Of a stretch of DNA of 64,000 nt, positions 47,201-55,925 are shown one piece after another. Source of the DNA: Saprospiraceae bacterium (lineage in GTDB: Bacteria > Bacteroidota > Bacteroidia > Chitinophagales > Saprospiraceae). The notes beneath the pieces are model-generated. The model was not told where the DNA came from and did not search any database. It saw nothing but the letters and a program-made list of their open reading frames with translations. How positions within the stretch are numbered: the first letter of the stretch is position 1; every line of letters starts with the position of its first letter. The position numbers and the translations under genes are program-made. The stretch covers positions 186,001-250,000 of the forward strand of contig JADJJU010000023.1 of the NCBI GenBank assembly GCA_016706365.1, written 5' to 3'.

Positions 47201-47368
47201 ATCGTTACAGATGCTCTGGGTAGAGTAATAAAGACTGATAAAGGCGGATTAATAAGTGACAATTATCACGAACTGGATATGAGCCCCGTATCTTCAGGAT
47301 TGTATTTTGTGAGATGCTTTACACAGGAGCATGGTGAAATAGTTAAAAAACTCGTGATACAGAGATAG
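44239..47368 (+). pseudogene. secreted zinc metalloprotease with T9SS sorting domain, frame broken once as sequenced
   Basis: Two frames together give about 1040 residues: signal peptide (IFGIIVLSFISIPSHAQ), propeptide, and a metzincin/reprolysin-type catalytic domain with zinc site HEMGHLIGSRHTH (HExxHxxGxxH). A P-domain-like module (SIKLIGLQINHSWIGDLSAT, MGNWILTISDAA), a laminin/DUF1349-like region and a Por secretion C-terminal domain (MYPNPGSDIISLKW, ending IVKKLVIQR) follow. It should be exported by Sec, then sent across the outer membrane by type IX secretion. The frames join if one T is removed near 44918-44925 (giving GDCIKVFLEVDNSV). The break lies in a T-rich stretch and may be a sequencing error. 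Confidence 0.85.
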
Positions 47369-47391
47369 AAAATTCGAAATTCAATATGGAG

Positions 47392-47418
47392 AGGCCCGGA
47401 TTTTACCGGGCCTTTTTT
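47392..47418 (+). terminator. rho-independent terminator
   Basis: AGGCCCGG-TTTTA-type loop-CCGGGCCT is followed by TTTTTT. It lies 24 bases after the metalloprotease stop and overlaps the last codons of the convergent gene at 47403. Confidence 0.85.
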
Positions 47419-47903
47419 GGATAATCCAGCTCAATTAATTCTGCTACAAAACCCTTGTTTCCGAAGACAATAGCTTTCTGCTCAAACGAACAGGCTAATG
47501 ACATTGCATTTTCGCGACTAATATTCAGGACTAAATAACTTCGTTCCGGAATCCACTCACCTGAAGGATCACGACCCTCACCCATTAAGTAGTGATAATA
47601 ATTTATTTTTTTCTGCAATTCCTGATTCCGCCTTTCATTTTCTTCAGGATTAAGTACAACTGACATCGGATTATAAGCTGTAATAAAAGCCCAGGTCCTG
47701 GCATTTTCCTTTTCCAAATATAAATCAAGTTCATCTGATTTTTGTCCGATTAGGATAGGTTGGTTGAATTTATCAATATGATAATGGGTGTGGAGGTAAG
47801 GGTTCGTCACACTACAAATTTTTAAGTGAAAGTAAGCAATTCTGTCCGCAATATAATACCGGGATTGTAAGCAGGGGTATATAATGTATACGCTGTTGAA
47901 CAT
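47403..47903 (-). CDS. DUF3293-like protein
   Basis: The 166-residue protein matches the pattern of DUF3293: WAFITAYNPMSVVLNPEENE, then LQKKINYYHYLMGEGRDPSG, EWIPERSYLVLNIS and EQKAIVFGNKGFVAELIE. The function of the family is unknown. The first ~30 residues (MFNSVYIIYPCLQSRYYIAD) are atypical; an internal GTG before TNPYLHTHYHI would give a form closer to the core domain. It is a monocistronic minus-strand gene. Confidence 0.75.
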   Translation of the reverse strand: MFNSVYIIYPCLQSRYYIADRIAYFHLKICSVTNPYLHTHYHIDKFNQPILIGQKSDELDLYLEKENARTWAFITAYNPMSVVLNPEENERRNQELQKKINYYHYLMGEGRDPSGEWIPERSYLVLNISRENAMSLACSFEQKAIVFGNKGFVAELIELDYPKKAR

Positions 47904-48069
47904 TCACATGAATTAATCTTAAAGAAAGTGATTCCAATGTAAACCTTTTTTTATTAGATAGTGTTATGATCATAATTAATAGTATTACTATTTATAATGA
48001 TTGTTGTACACACATTATTAATACACAATATTTAAATTCTGTCAGCTTGCTTAATCTCAAATCTGTAAG

Positions 48070-48783
48070 ATGGAAAAGTTATTAGCTCACATCAAAATTA
48101 GTGTCAATGAGAGACTATACTTAAAGGATCCTGACACGAGCGATCTGGGAAGAAAAATTCTTTCAAGGTCAATATCCATGATAAATGAATCAGGTCTGGA
48201 GCATTTTACTTTCAGAAAATTGTCCGCCTCCTTAGGCACCACTGAAAGTTCAGTATATAGATACTTTGAAAATAAAAACAAGCTATTGCTTTATCTATCC
48301 AGCTGGTATTGGCTTTGGCTGGAAACAGTGATTGTATTCAGTACTGCCAATATTTTAGATCCGCTGGAAAGATTAAAAAAAATGATTGAAATTCTAAGCA
48401 GAAAACGCTGGGATAATGTCAATGGTCTCCATCAGCTAGACCTCCATTCACTAAGGAATGTTGTAATTGCCGAGTCTTCAAAAGCATATCTGACTAAAGA
48501 AGTGGATGAAGATAATAAAGCAGGTCTGTATGAAGGATTCAAACAACTCTGCAGAAGGTTCGAAGTAATTTTCAGGGAAATCAACCCTGAATTTAAATAT
48601 CCTAACATGCTGGCCTCCAGCATTGTAGAAGGTGTTTTCCACCAACAATTTTTAGCTGTCCATTTACCTGTACTAAGTAACGAAGAAATTGGAGAGTCAT
48701 TTGTACAAGACTTTTTTACTCAAGTTTCCATTTCTGTACTGAATCAAACTTATCCTTCAAATGTCAGTATTACAAGAAAATAA
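48070..48783 (+). CDS. TetR-family regulator of the export cluster
   Basis: The 237-residue protein has an N-terminal helix-turn-helix of TetR type (about 35-65: ESGLEHFTFRKLSASLGTTE, then SSVYRYFENKNKLLLYLSSW) and a helical effector domain of typical length. Its last 23 bases overlap the ABC transporter gene, so it is translated with the operon it probably controls. No clear palindromic operator was found upstream, where the sequence is very AT-rich. Confidence 0.85.
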   Translation: MEKLLAHIKISVNERLYLKDPDTSDLGRKILSRSISMINESGLEHFTFRKLSASLGTTESSVYRYFENKNKLLLYLSSWYWLWLETVIVFSTANILDPLERLKKMIEILSRKRWDNVNGLHQLDLHSLRNVVIAESSKAYLTKEVDEDNKAGLYEGFKQLCRRFEVIFREINPEFKYPNMLASSIVEGVFHQQFLAVHLPVLSNEEIGESFVQDFFTQVSISVLNQTYPSNVSITRK

Positions 48784-50488
48784 ACTCAAACCAATTCAAC
48801 GATTCTTCAGATTACTGGGTCAAGAGAAAAAGGCTCTGGCAAATCTGTATATTTTTGCCTTCTTTGCTGCTATTGTCAGTTTATCTCTGCCGCTGGGGAT
48901 TCAGGCAATTATTAATCTGATCACCAGTGGTCAGGTAACAACTTCGTTTTATATATTAATACTAATTGTATTGATAGGATATGGTCTGAATGGGTATTTA
49001 CAAATTTTACAAATCGCTGTAACTGAAGTTTTGCAGAGGAAGGTATTTGCTAAAGTTGCATTTGACTTTGCATTTAGAGCTCCAAGGTTTAATTTGAATT
49101 TCCTTCAGAACATGCATGCGCCGGAATTGATGAACCGTTTTTTTGACACTTTAACTATACAAAAGGGTATTCCCAAGATATTAATTGACTTCGCAGGCTC
49201 ATCATTACAAATCAGTATAGGTCTTATACTTCTGTGTTTTTATCATCCATTTTTTATACTATTCGGTTTCATTAGCTTGCTATTAGTATTTTTTATAGTG
49301 CGGATATTATCACCACAAGGGCTTAGAACTGCCTTGAAACAAAGCAAGTATAAGTATGAAGTGGCACATTGGCTGGAAGAGCTGGCTAGGATAATTGAAG
49401 CTTTCAAACTAGCCGGTACATCTTCATTTCCATTGGAGCAAGCTGATAAAAAGACATTAAATTATCTCAATGCACGTGAAGCTCATTTTAAATCTTTACT
49501 GTACCATTATTATAGCATCCTGTTTTTTAAAATCATCATTGCCGGTGGGTTCCTCCTCCTTGGCGGTTTATTGGTCATAGATCAGCAAATGAATATCGGG
49601 CAATTTGTTGCCTCTGAAATCATCATTATACTCATGCTTACTAATGCTGAGAAGTTGATTTACTCCATGGATGCAATTTATGATATGTTGACTGCGCTGG
49701 AAAAACTTGGCAGCGTAACGGATGTTCCGCTCGAGAAAGACTCAGACCTCGATATACCTTATGAAGGCCATGGTGGTTTAAAACTTGAGGTAAAGGATTT
49801 GCGATATTCTTTGGATGAAGGTAAAGAATTGATTCACGGAATTTCTTTTACTATTCAACCGGGAGAAAGAGTTATGATTGCGGGGCATAGCGGATCAGGC
49901 AAACACACGCTACTGCAACTCTTAAATGGACTCTATGAAAATTATGAAGGAGTAATAAAATACAATGATGTAAGTATCCGAACTTTGAATCTCCAAAAAA
50001 TGCGGGATAAAATAGGAGAAATTCTTGCCAAAGAGTCCATTTTTAAAGGAACCTTATTGCAAAATATAACGATGGGTCATTCTGCTTCATTGGAAGAGAT
50101 AATTGAGATAATAAATTTTGTGAAACTGGAGGGTTTTGTTGATACTCTCCCTGAAGGTGTACAAACAGGTCTAATACCGGAAGGAAAATCACTTTCACGA
50201 TCTATTAAAGCGAAAATTTTGCTGGCAAGATGTCTTGCAAAAAAACCTAAATTCCTAATGCTGGATGAAAATATAAATTTAATCCGAACCCGTGAAAGGG
50301 AAGAAATTCTCGATTTTATCTACTCAAAAAATCACCCATGGACTGTATTAACAGTAGGGTATTCTATAGAAATGGCAGAGAAATTTGACCGCATCATTTT
50401 TATGAAAGATGGAGATATAATGGATCATGGAACCTACGATGAAGTGAAAGGAAAAACCTGGTTCAAGGAACTTTCGAAGAATAGTTGA
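48761..50488 (+). CDS. ABC transporter permease-ATPase fusion with degenerate ATP-binding domain
   Basis: The 575-residue half-transporter has an exporter membrane domain of about six spans (25-310) and a C-terminal nucleotide-binding domain (340-575). Its core motifs are altered. Walker A is GHSGSGKHT, with His382 in place of the Ser/Thr after Lys381; the Q-loop Gln is Ala423; the signature LSGGQ is LSRSI (478-482); the switch His is Tyr534. Walker B keeps LMLDE (Asp502, Glu503). A homodimer would therefore be expected to hydrolyse ATP poorly or not at all (inference). It is followed by HlyD and TolC genes, as in type I secretion or tripartite export. Confidence 0.88.
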   Translation: MSVLQENKLKPIQRFFRLLGQEKKALANLYIFAFFAAIVSLSLPLGIQAIINLITSGQVTTSFYILILIVLIGYGLNGYLQILQIAVTEVLQRKVFAKVAFDFAFRAPRFNLNFLQNMHAPELMNRFFDTLTIQKGIPKILIDFAGSSLQISIGLILLCFYHPFFILFGFISLLLVFFIVRILSPQGLRTALKQSKYKYEVAHWLEELARIIEAFKLAGTSSFPLEQADKKTLNYLNAREAHFKSLLYHYYSILFFKIIIAGGFLLLGGLLVIDQQMNIGQFVASEIIIILMLTNAEKLIYSMDAIYDMLTALEKLGSVTDVPLEKDSDLDIPYEGHGGLKLEVKDLRYSLDEGKELIHGISFTIQPGERVMIAGHSGSGKHTLLQLLNGLYENYEGVIKYNDVSIRTLNLQKMRDKIGEILAKESIFKGTLLQNITMGHSASLEEIIEIINFVKLEGFVDTLPEGVQTGLIPEGKSLSRSIKAKILLARCLAKKPKFLMLDENINLIRTREREEILDFIYSKNHPWTVLTVGYSIEMAEKFDRIIFMKDGDIMDHGTYDEVKGKTWFKELSKNS

Positions 50489-50604
50489 TTAAGATGAAAA
50501 TCGATCCCAACATTTTTGACTAAATGACCGGGGACCCAGGCGAGGGTGCTGTCTAATAATAGTTTTATCAAGCTTGAAGTAAAAAGAATTAAAAAAGCAT
50601 AACA

Positions 50605-51972
50605 ATGTTAAATATAAGTAATACGAGTGTCTCTGATAAAATCAATCCTGAGGATTACGCTAGTTTTCGAAATCTGGGCTTGCGTAGTTACACCCGTGTG
50701 ACGAAAGTAATTTTGATCGTTCTGGGTTTATTTATCCTCATTATGTTACTCCCATGGACGCAGAATGTTCAGGGAAGCGGGACTGTAACAACTTTAAAGC
50801 CGGAACACAGACCGCAATCTATACAATCTGTCATCTCCGGCAGAATTGATAAGTGGTATAAAGGTGAAGGAGACTTTGTGGCTCAGGGAGATACGATACT
50901 GAGTATTGTGGAGATTCAGGATGCTTTTTTTGATCCTGAATTAATTCCAAGAATGAAAGAACAGATAAAAGCCAAAGAAGGTGGATTTGATGCTAATGTA
51001 TCAAGAGTGGGTGCACTCAGGGATCAGGTGGATGCATTAAATAAGACCAGGGACATCAAAATGGAGCAGATAAAAAATAAGATTCTACAATCTGAATTGA
51101 AGGTTAATTCTGACAGTATACGCCTCAAGGCAGCTGTGGCAGAGGTAGAGGTTGCTAATCTGCAACTCAGGCGATCAGAAAATTTGCTCAAAGAAGGTTT
51201 GGTGTCTCTGACGCAATTGGAGGGTAGAAGAATTCGGGTACAAGAAGCCGAAGCCAGAATGGTCTCAGCAAAAAATCAACTGCTAATAAGCAGAAATGAA
51301 CTAATAAATGCAGAGGCTGATCTTATTGCTACCCTAAATGAATTTGCAGATAAGATTGCTAAAACGTATTCGGATTTATATAGTGCCATCAACAACAAAT
51401 TCACTACAACTGCTGACATAGAACAGATGAAAAATCAACTCACTAATTATGAGGTTAGGAGAGATTTCAGATATGTGTTGGCACCTCAGGATGGGTATAT
51501 TGCTCAGGCACTGGTGACTGGGGTAGGTGAAAATGTAAAAGAAGGTCAACCCCTGGTCAGTATTATGCCTGCACATTATGAGCTTGCTGTCGCATTTTGG
51601 GTAAGACCAATCGACCTTCCCCTTATAAAAATTGGATACCCGGTGCGATTTATTTTTGATGGTTGGCCTGCATTTGTATTTTCCGGTTGGCCTCAGACTT
51701 CATTTGGAACTTTTGGTGGGAGGATAGTAGCTATTGATAATTTTGCTGATGTAAATAATAAATACAGGGTTTTGGTTTCACCCGATCCCGATGACCAGAA
51801 ATGGCCTGTTGAGCTGAGAGTAGGCTCCGGAGCAAAAGGATTTGCATTGCTCGGTGATGTCTCGGTATGGTACGAAATGTGGCGACAGCTCAATGGTTTT
51901 CCACCGAATTTTTATGTAAAATCAAGAGAGAATGATGCCAATATGAAAGAGCAAAAGCAATTAGTTAAATAG
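50605..51972 (+). CDS. HlyD-family membrane fusion protein
   Basis: The 455-residue adaptor has an N-terminal membrane span (about 34-52, VILIVLGLFILIMLLPWTQ), a first lipoyl half (RPQSIQSVISGRIDKWYKGE), a long alpha-helical hairpin (about 130-290, with AVAEVEVANLQLRRSENLLK), the second lipoyl half (RYVLAPQDGYIAQALVTG) and a beta-barrel. It should connect the ABC protein with TolC. It lies 116 bases after the ABC gene and 24 before tolC. Confidence 0.9.
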   Translation: MLNISNTSVSDKINPEDYASFRNLGLRSYTRVTKVILIVLGLFILIMLLPWTQNVQGSGTVTTLKPEHRPQSIQSVISGRIDKWYKGEGDFVAQGDTILSIVEIQDAFFDPELIPRMKEQIKAKEGGFDANVSRVGALRDQVDALNKTRDIKMEQIKNKILQSELKVNSDSIRLKAAVAEVEVANLQLRRSENLLKEGLVSLTQLEGRRIRVQEAEARMVSAKNQLLISRNELINAEADLIATLNEFADKIAKTYSDLYSAINNKFTTTADIEQMKNQLTNYEVRRDFRYVLAPQDGYIAQALVTGVGENVKEGQPLVSIMPAHYELAVAFWVRPIDLPLIKIGYPVRFIFDGWPAFVFSGWPQTSFGTFGGRIVAIDNFADVNNKYRVLVSPDPDDQKWPVELRVGSGAKGFALLGDVSVWYEMWRQLNGFPPNFYVKSRENDANMKEQKQLVK

Positions 51973-51996
51973 TACAAAAAGGAAAATTATAGAAGT

Positions 51997-53418
51997 GTGG
52001 GAAAGAACAAGGTAACGATTTTAGTATTTTTTTTAGAAGTCTTCTTTTTACCATTGGCTTTATTAGGTCAGGTGAATGGGTTAAAGGAGCGTGACTTCAT
52101 TCAAATGCTGCGCAACAATCATCCTCAGGTGATCAGTGCTGAACTCGAAATGGAAGCAGGTCGCCAGGAGATCGTAGCAGCGAAAGGGGCATTTGACCCT
52201 ATAATTGCCGGAACGGCAAACCGTAAATTATTGAATGGAACGGACTATTATACAAAATATGATATTGGTATTCGGCAGCCAATATCAGTGTTGGGAATCG
52301 ATATTGAAGGTGGTTTTGAGTTGAACAGAGGTACCTATTTGAATCCTGAACGCAATACTCCTGTCTCGGGACTCGGATATTTGGGCATTCGCTTGCCGCT
52401 TCTTCAGGGATTAAGTATAGATCGCCGGCGTACAGATCTGAGGTTGAGTAAGCTTTACTCTGAACAGACACAGATCAAAAACCGGGATGTATTGAATAAA
52501 GTGTTTTTAGATGGATTGGGTACATACTGGAATTGGATCCAGGCCAGACAGCGGGTAGAGGTACTGGAAGAGGTGCTTGAGAATAATCAGGTGGTTTTTG
52601 AGGGGATTAAGGTATCTCATTTGCAGGGAGATCTTCCCGCAATAGACACAGTTGAAGCGTTTCAGCAGCTACAGCGTATAAAATTACAGTACAATAATGA
52701 ATTAATCCAGCTACAGAGGTCCTATAATCAATTCAAAACTTATCTCTATGGAACTGATGTCAAGCCTTTCGAAATTGCGATGGACGCGCCTGCATCCGGA
52801 TTCGATGAGGCCAAAATTTTGCAGCAGGAAATTTTTCAGATGTTGGTACAGGATTCTTTTTTTGATAATCATCCCAATATTTCATTTCTCAAAAATGAAT
52901 CAGAGAGACTGTCGACTTTGTTGAGATGGGAGCGGGAACGTTTGAAGCCCAGGCTTGATCTTCAGTATAATTTCCTGGCAGATACCGGTTTGTCCCCTCT
53001 GGAACAAACTTTTCTAAATGATAATTATCAGGCAGGGCTCAGCCTTCAGTTTCCGATTCTTTTCCGAAATGCACGGGCAAAAACTGAACAGATTAAAATC
53101 TATTCAAGACAAAACAGCCTTAATTTAATTGATGAGTATAATATCCTGAGAAATGCCGCTGATGCTACACGTTTCAGGTTAGAAAATACCAGAATGCAGG
53201 CAGATATCGCATTGTCAATGAACTCAGATGCCAAAAGACTTTATGATGCAGAACTAACCAGGTTCAGACTTGGAGAAAGTTCTGTATTCTTAGTCAACAC
53301 ACGGGAGTTGCAATACTTGCAAGCCCAAAATGCGCTGATCGATCTGAGAATGGAAGTAATATTACAGGGCTACCGCTTATTATATGATTTGGGAGTATTG
53401 TATGAGATCGCGGAGTAG
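51997..53418 (+). CDS. TolC-family outer membrane protein of the ABC export cluster
   Basis: The start is GTG at 51997. The 473-residue protein has a signal peptide (ILVFFLEVFFLPLALLGQ) and OEP helical repeats (ISAELEMEAGRQEIVAAKGA; YLQAQNALIDLRMEVILQGY). It forms the outer membrane exit duct. With 48761-51972 it makes a complete tripartite set, but no cargo gene with a recognisable secretion signal lies nearby. Confidence 0.9.
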   Translation: MGKNKVTILVFFLEVFFLPLALLGQVNGLKERDFIQMLRNNHPQVISAELEMEAGRQEIVAAKGAFDPIIAGTANRKLLNGTDYYTKYDIGIRQPISVLGIDIEGGFELNRGTYLNPERNTPVSGLGYLGIRLPLLQGLSIDRRRTDLRLSKLYSEQTQIKNRDVLNKVFLDGLGTYWNWIQARQRVEVLEEVLENNQVVFEGIKVSHLQGDLPAIDTVEAFQQLQRIKLQYNNELIQLQRSYNQFKTYLYGTDVKPFEIAMDAPASGFDEAKILQQEIFQMLVQDSFFDNHPNISFLKNESERLSTLLRWERERLKPRLDLQYNFLADTGLSPLEQTFLNDNYQAGLSLQFPILFRNARAKTEQIKIYSRQNSLNLIDEYNILRNAADATRFRLENTRMQADIALSMNSDAKRLYDAELTRFRLGESSVFLVNTRELQYLQAQNALIDLRMEVILQGYRLLYDLGVLYEIAE

Positions 53419-53615
53419 AGGAGATGATAAGATTATGGCTTAAAAAAGTCAAATTTATGAAAGAGAGGATATGAAGAATTGCGTTCAATGGGCTTTTGGA
53501 TGTTCTTAGAATTGATGGATCTTATTTACAAGGTCCCAAAAGTTCTGCGCTTTTAAATTAAAACGGACAAGCCGAACACCGAATTAAGAAGTAGGCAATT
53601 ATAAAATAAATAAAA

Positions 53616-54281
53616 ATGAACAAAAAGTTTTTGTTGACAATTGTAACTGCAGCGATGTTCGCAATTTCTTGTAATCAGATTTCTGAAAAAGCCAAAGAAG
53701 AAACTCAAAATGTGTTAAATCAAACTAGCCAGGAAGTACAAAAAGTTATTGATAACTTTGGATTAGTTTATGTTGAAGAAGGGGCACAAACCATCATTAC
53801 TTATGAAGAAGTAAATGCTGCCCAACAAGCGTGGTGTGATGCTTTAGTTCAAATTGGCAAAATAAAAGAAGAAGGTGGTGATTACAAAGCATTTGCAGAA
53901 CAAGTACTTTCTGAAGCCTACAATTTTGACCAGGGCAAAGTATTCTTTAAGCCAACATTAGCATTTGGTGATCAAACATTCAGGAATGACAAAAAAGGTG
54001 CATTAGCATATTTTGTTGGCGGTGACCCTGACTATCCTAATGACAATGGTTTTGCATTAACACCCTGGGTGAAGGCCAGGTATGACAACGCAGGAGCAAA
54101 TAACGAAGGTATTCAGATTTATGGTTCTGTGGCTATCACAATGGGCAATGTGTGGGTAACAGGCAAAGACGGTAAAGAAGTAATGGTAGATAAAACCTGG
54201 GTTTTCAAAAAGGGGAAAGACGGCAAACTAAGAATTATTGTGCATAAATCGGCACTTCCATTTTCACCAGCAACCAATTAA
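53616..54281 (+). CDS. lipoprotein of unknown function
   Basis: The 221-residue protein has a lipoprotein signal (FLLTIVTAAMFAISC, Cys19) followed by a Glu/Gln/Lys-rich linker. The main domain (about 55-215) ends with a TWVFKKGKDGKLRIIVHKSA strand and resembles SnoaL/NTF2-like folds or small nuclear-transport-factor-like lipoproteins (TYEEVNAAQQAWCDALVQIG), a fold that often binds small ligands. The call is tentative. A strong terminator follows. Confidence 0.6.
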   Translation: MNKKFLLTIVTAAMFAISCNQISEKAKEETQNVLNQTSQEVQKVIDNFGLVYVEEGAQTIITYEEVNAAQQAWCDALVQIGKIKEEGGDYKAFAEQVLSEAYNFDQGKVFFKPTLAFGDQTFRNDKKGALAYFVGGDPDYPNDNGFALTPWVKARYDNAGANNEGIQIYGSVAITMGNVWVTGKDGKEVMVDKTWVFKKGKDGKLRIIVHKSALPFSPATN

Positions 54282-54289
54282 TCTCACTT

Positions 54290-54320
54290 AAGGGGTTGAG
54301 ATCTTTCTCAACCCCTTTTT
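54290..54320 (+). terminator. rho-independent terminator
   Basis: AAGGGGTTGAG (54290-54300) and CTCAACCCCTT (54307-54317) form a perfect 11-bp stem followed by a T-run. It separates the lipoprotein gene from the DUF2490-like gene, whose ATG follows within 14 bases. Confidence 0.88.
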
Positions 54321-54333
54321 AATGATTTTTCTA

Positions 54334-55110
54334 ATGAAGTTTAAATATTTATTATTCGTATTTCTTCTATTTTCTTGTCGAATCTCATTTGCACAAAACA
54401 ATAGACTTAACCATAGCAATGCGATCGGTTGGTATAATTTTTTTGGCACCTTTAAACTATCAGAGAAGCTGGGACTTCACACCGAATATCAATGGCGAAG
54501 AAACAACCTGATTACCGATTGGCAACAAAGCCTTTTAAGGGTTGGGGTAAATTACAGTTTGAACCCAAGAGTATTATTTAGAGTGGGTTATTCCTGGATA
54601 GAAACTTTTCCTTATGGAGAATATCCCATAAATGGTTTAGGCAGGGACTTTACAGAGCATAGAATTTTTGAAATGGTGCAGCTTTCTCACAAAGAAGGGA
54701 TAGTAAATTTTTCTCACCGTTTTATGTTGGAGCAAAGATTTGTTGGCATATACAGTTCAGCAAATGAAACAAGCGAAAATGAATTTCCATTGCTTAATAG
54801 GATGCGTTACTTGTTTAGGGTACAGGTTCCATTAATTGGTTCAGAAATAAAAGACAAAACTGCTTACATTGCTTTTTATGATGAAATTTTCATCGGGTTT
54901 GGTAAAAATGTAAATGCAAATGTTTTTGACCAAAATAGAGTTGGTGCTTTGCTTGGGTATCGTTTCAATAAAAATGTAAGAATTGAAGGAGGTTATTTAA
55001 ATCAAATCATACAGTTTGGCAGACTAATTAACGGACAAAATGTTTTTCAATACAACAATGGCATTATTATAAATGTAAACTTTGATTTAGACTTCAGCAT
55101 AAATAAGTAA
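54334..55110 (+). CDS. DUF2490-like outer membrane protein
   Basis: The 258-residue protein starts at ATG 54334 (an upstream ATG at 54322 lies almost in the terminator) with a signal peptide (MKFKYLLFVFLLFSCRISFA). The beta-strand-rich body (GWYNFFGTFKLSEKLGLHTE, NYSLNPRVLFRVGYSWIET, FRVQVPLIGSEIKDKTAYIA, DEIFIGFGKN) fits DUF2490, a family of putative outer membrane barrels found widely in Bacteroidota. Function unknown. Confidence 0.75.
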   Translation: MKFKYLLFVFLLFSCRISFAQNNRLNHSNAIGWYNFFGTFKLSEKLGLHTEYQWRRNNLITDWQQSLLRVGVNYSLNPRVLFRVGYSWIETFPYGEYPINGLGRDFTEHRIFEMVQLSHKEGIVNFSHRFMLEQRFVGIYSSANETSENEFPLLNRMRYLFRVQVPLIGSEIKDKTAYIAFYDEIFIGFGKNVNANVFDQNRVGALLGYRFNKNVRIEGGYLNQIIQFGRLINGQNVFQYNNGIIINVNFDLDFSINK

Positions 55111-55232
55111 GATAAAATAAATATACCTAAATATTCCGAAGTGGGTCGAATCTAGTCATTCACGATGCTGTAATCATAACATAGCTAACACAGATTGCAA
55201 TTTCCAGTCAAAAAACAGAAAAAAAGTCTGAT

Positions 55233-55709
55233 ATGATTACTCAAAAAATAACACCTTGTCTTTGGGTTGATAAAGATGCAAAAGCAGTAGTGGATTATTA
55301 CCTTTCTATTTTCAAAGATGGTAAAATGAAAGAATTTCGCCAATATTTAAATCCACCTGAAGAAATGGAACAGGGAGGTCTGGATACTTTCGAAACTGCG
55401 ATTATGGAAATAGGTGGTATAGAATTTAATATTTTAGCTGCAGGCCCATACTTCAAGTTTAATGAATCTGTTTCGTTTGTTATCAATTGCAAAGATCAGG
55501 CGGAAGTAGATTATTATTGGGATGCTTTGACCGCAAACGGTGGAGAAGAGGGAACTTGCGGATGGTGCAAAGACAAATATGGTTTATCGTGGCAGGTTGT
55601 TCCAGTTGAATATTTTGACCTTATTAATAGCGAGGATCCTAAAGTCAGAGAAAAGGCAATGAGGAATACATTATTACAGAAAAAGTTAATACTTTCAGAA
55701 CTTAAATGA
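55233..55709 (+). CDS. VOC-superfamily protein (PhnB-like)
   Basis: The 158-residue protein belongs to the vicinal oxygen chelate fold, in the group annotated as 3-demethylubiquinone methyltransferase-like or PhnB-like. Features are ITPCLWVDKDAKAVVDYYLS, GGIEFNILAAGPYFKFNESV, EEGTCGWCKDKYGLSWQVVP and a C-terminal helix. These proteins often bind a metal, but the annotated activities are seldom proven. It is cytoplasmic and probably monocistronic. Confidence 0.8.
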   Translation: MITQKITPCLWVDKDAKAVVDYYLSIFKDGKMKEFRQYLNPPEEMEQGGLDTFETAIMEIGGIEFNILAAGPYFKFNESVSFVINCKDQAEVDYYWDALTANGGEEGTCGWCKDKYGLSWQVVPVEYFDLINSEDPKVREKAMRNTLLQKKLILSELK

Positions 55710-55925
55710 ACTGAATAATACCTGCTAAGTAGGATGAGTCAGAATATGGACACGGATAAGGATTGAAACTGCAGATAACAGTGTGTAGGTAAAATTGTGG
55801 GCGGACATTAACCATTCAGCTTTAATTGCTATTTTGCTCTGTGGCAAATTGAAACTGTGTTTTTCAAATGCCACATTTTGATAAACACTTAAAAGTTGCC
55901 TGCTATGCCATATTCCATCTTAATT

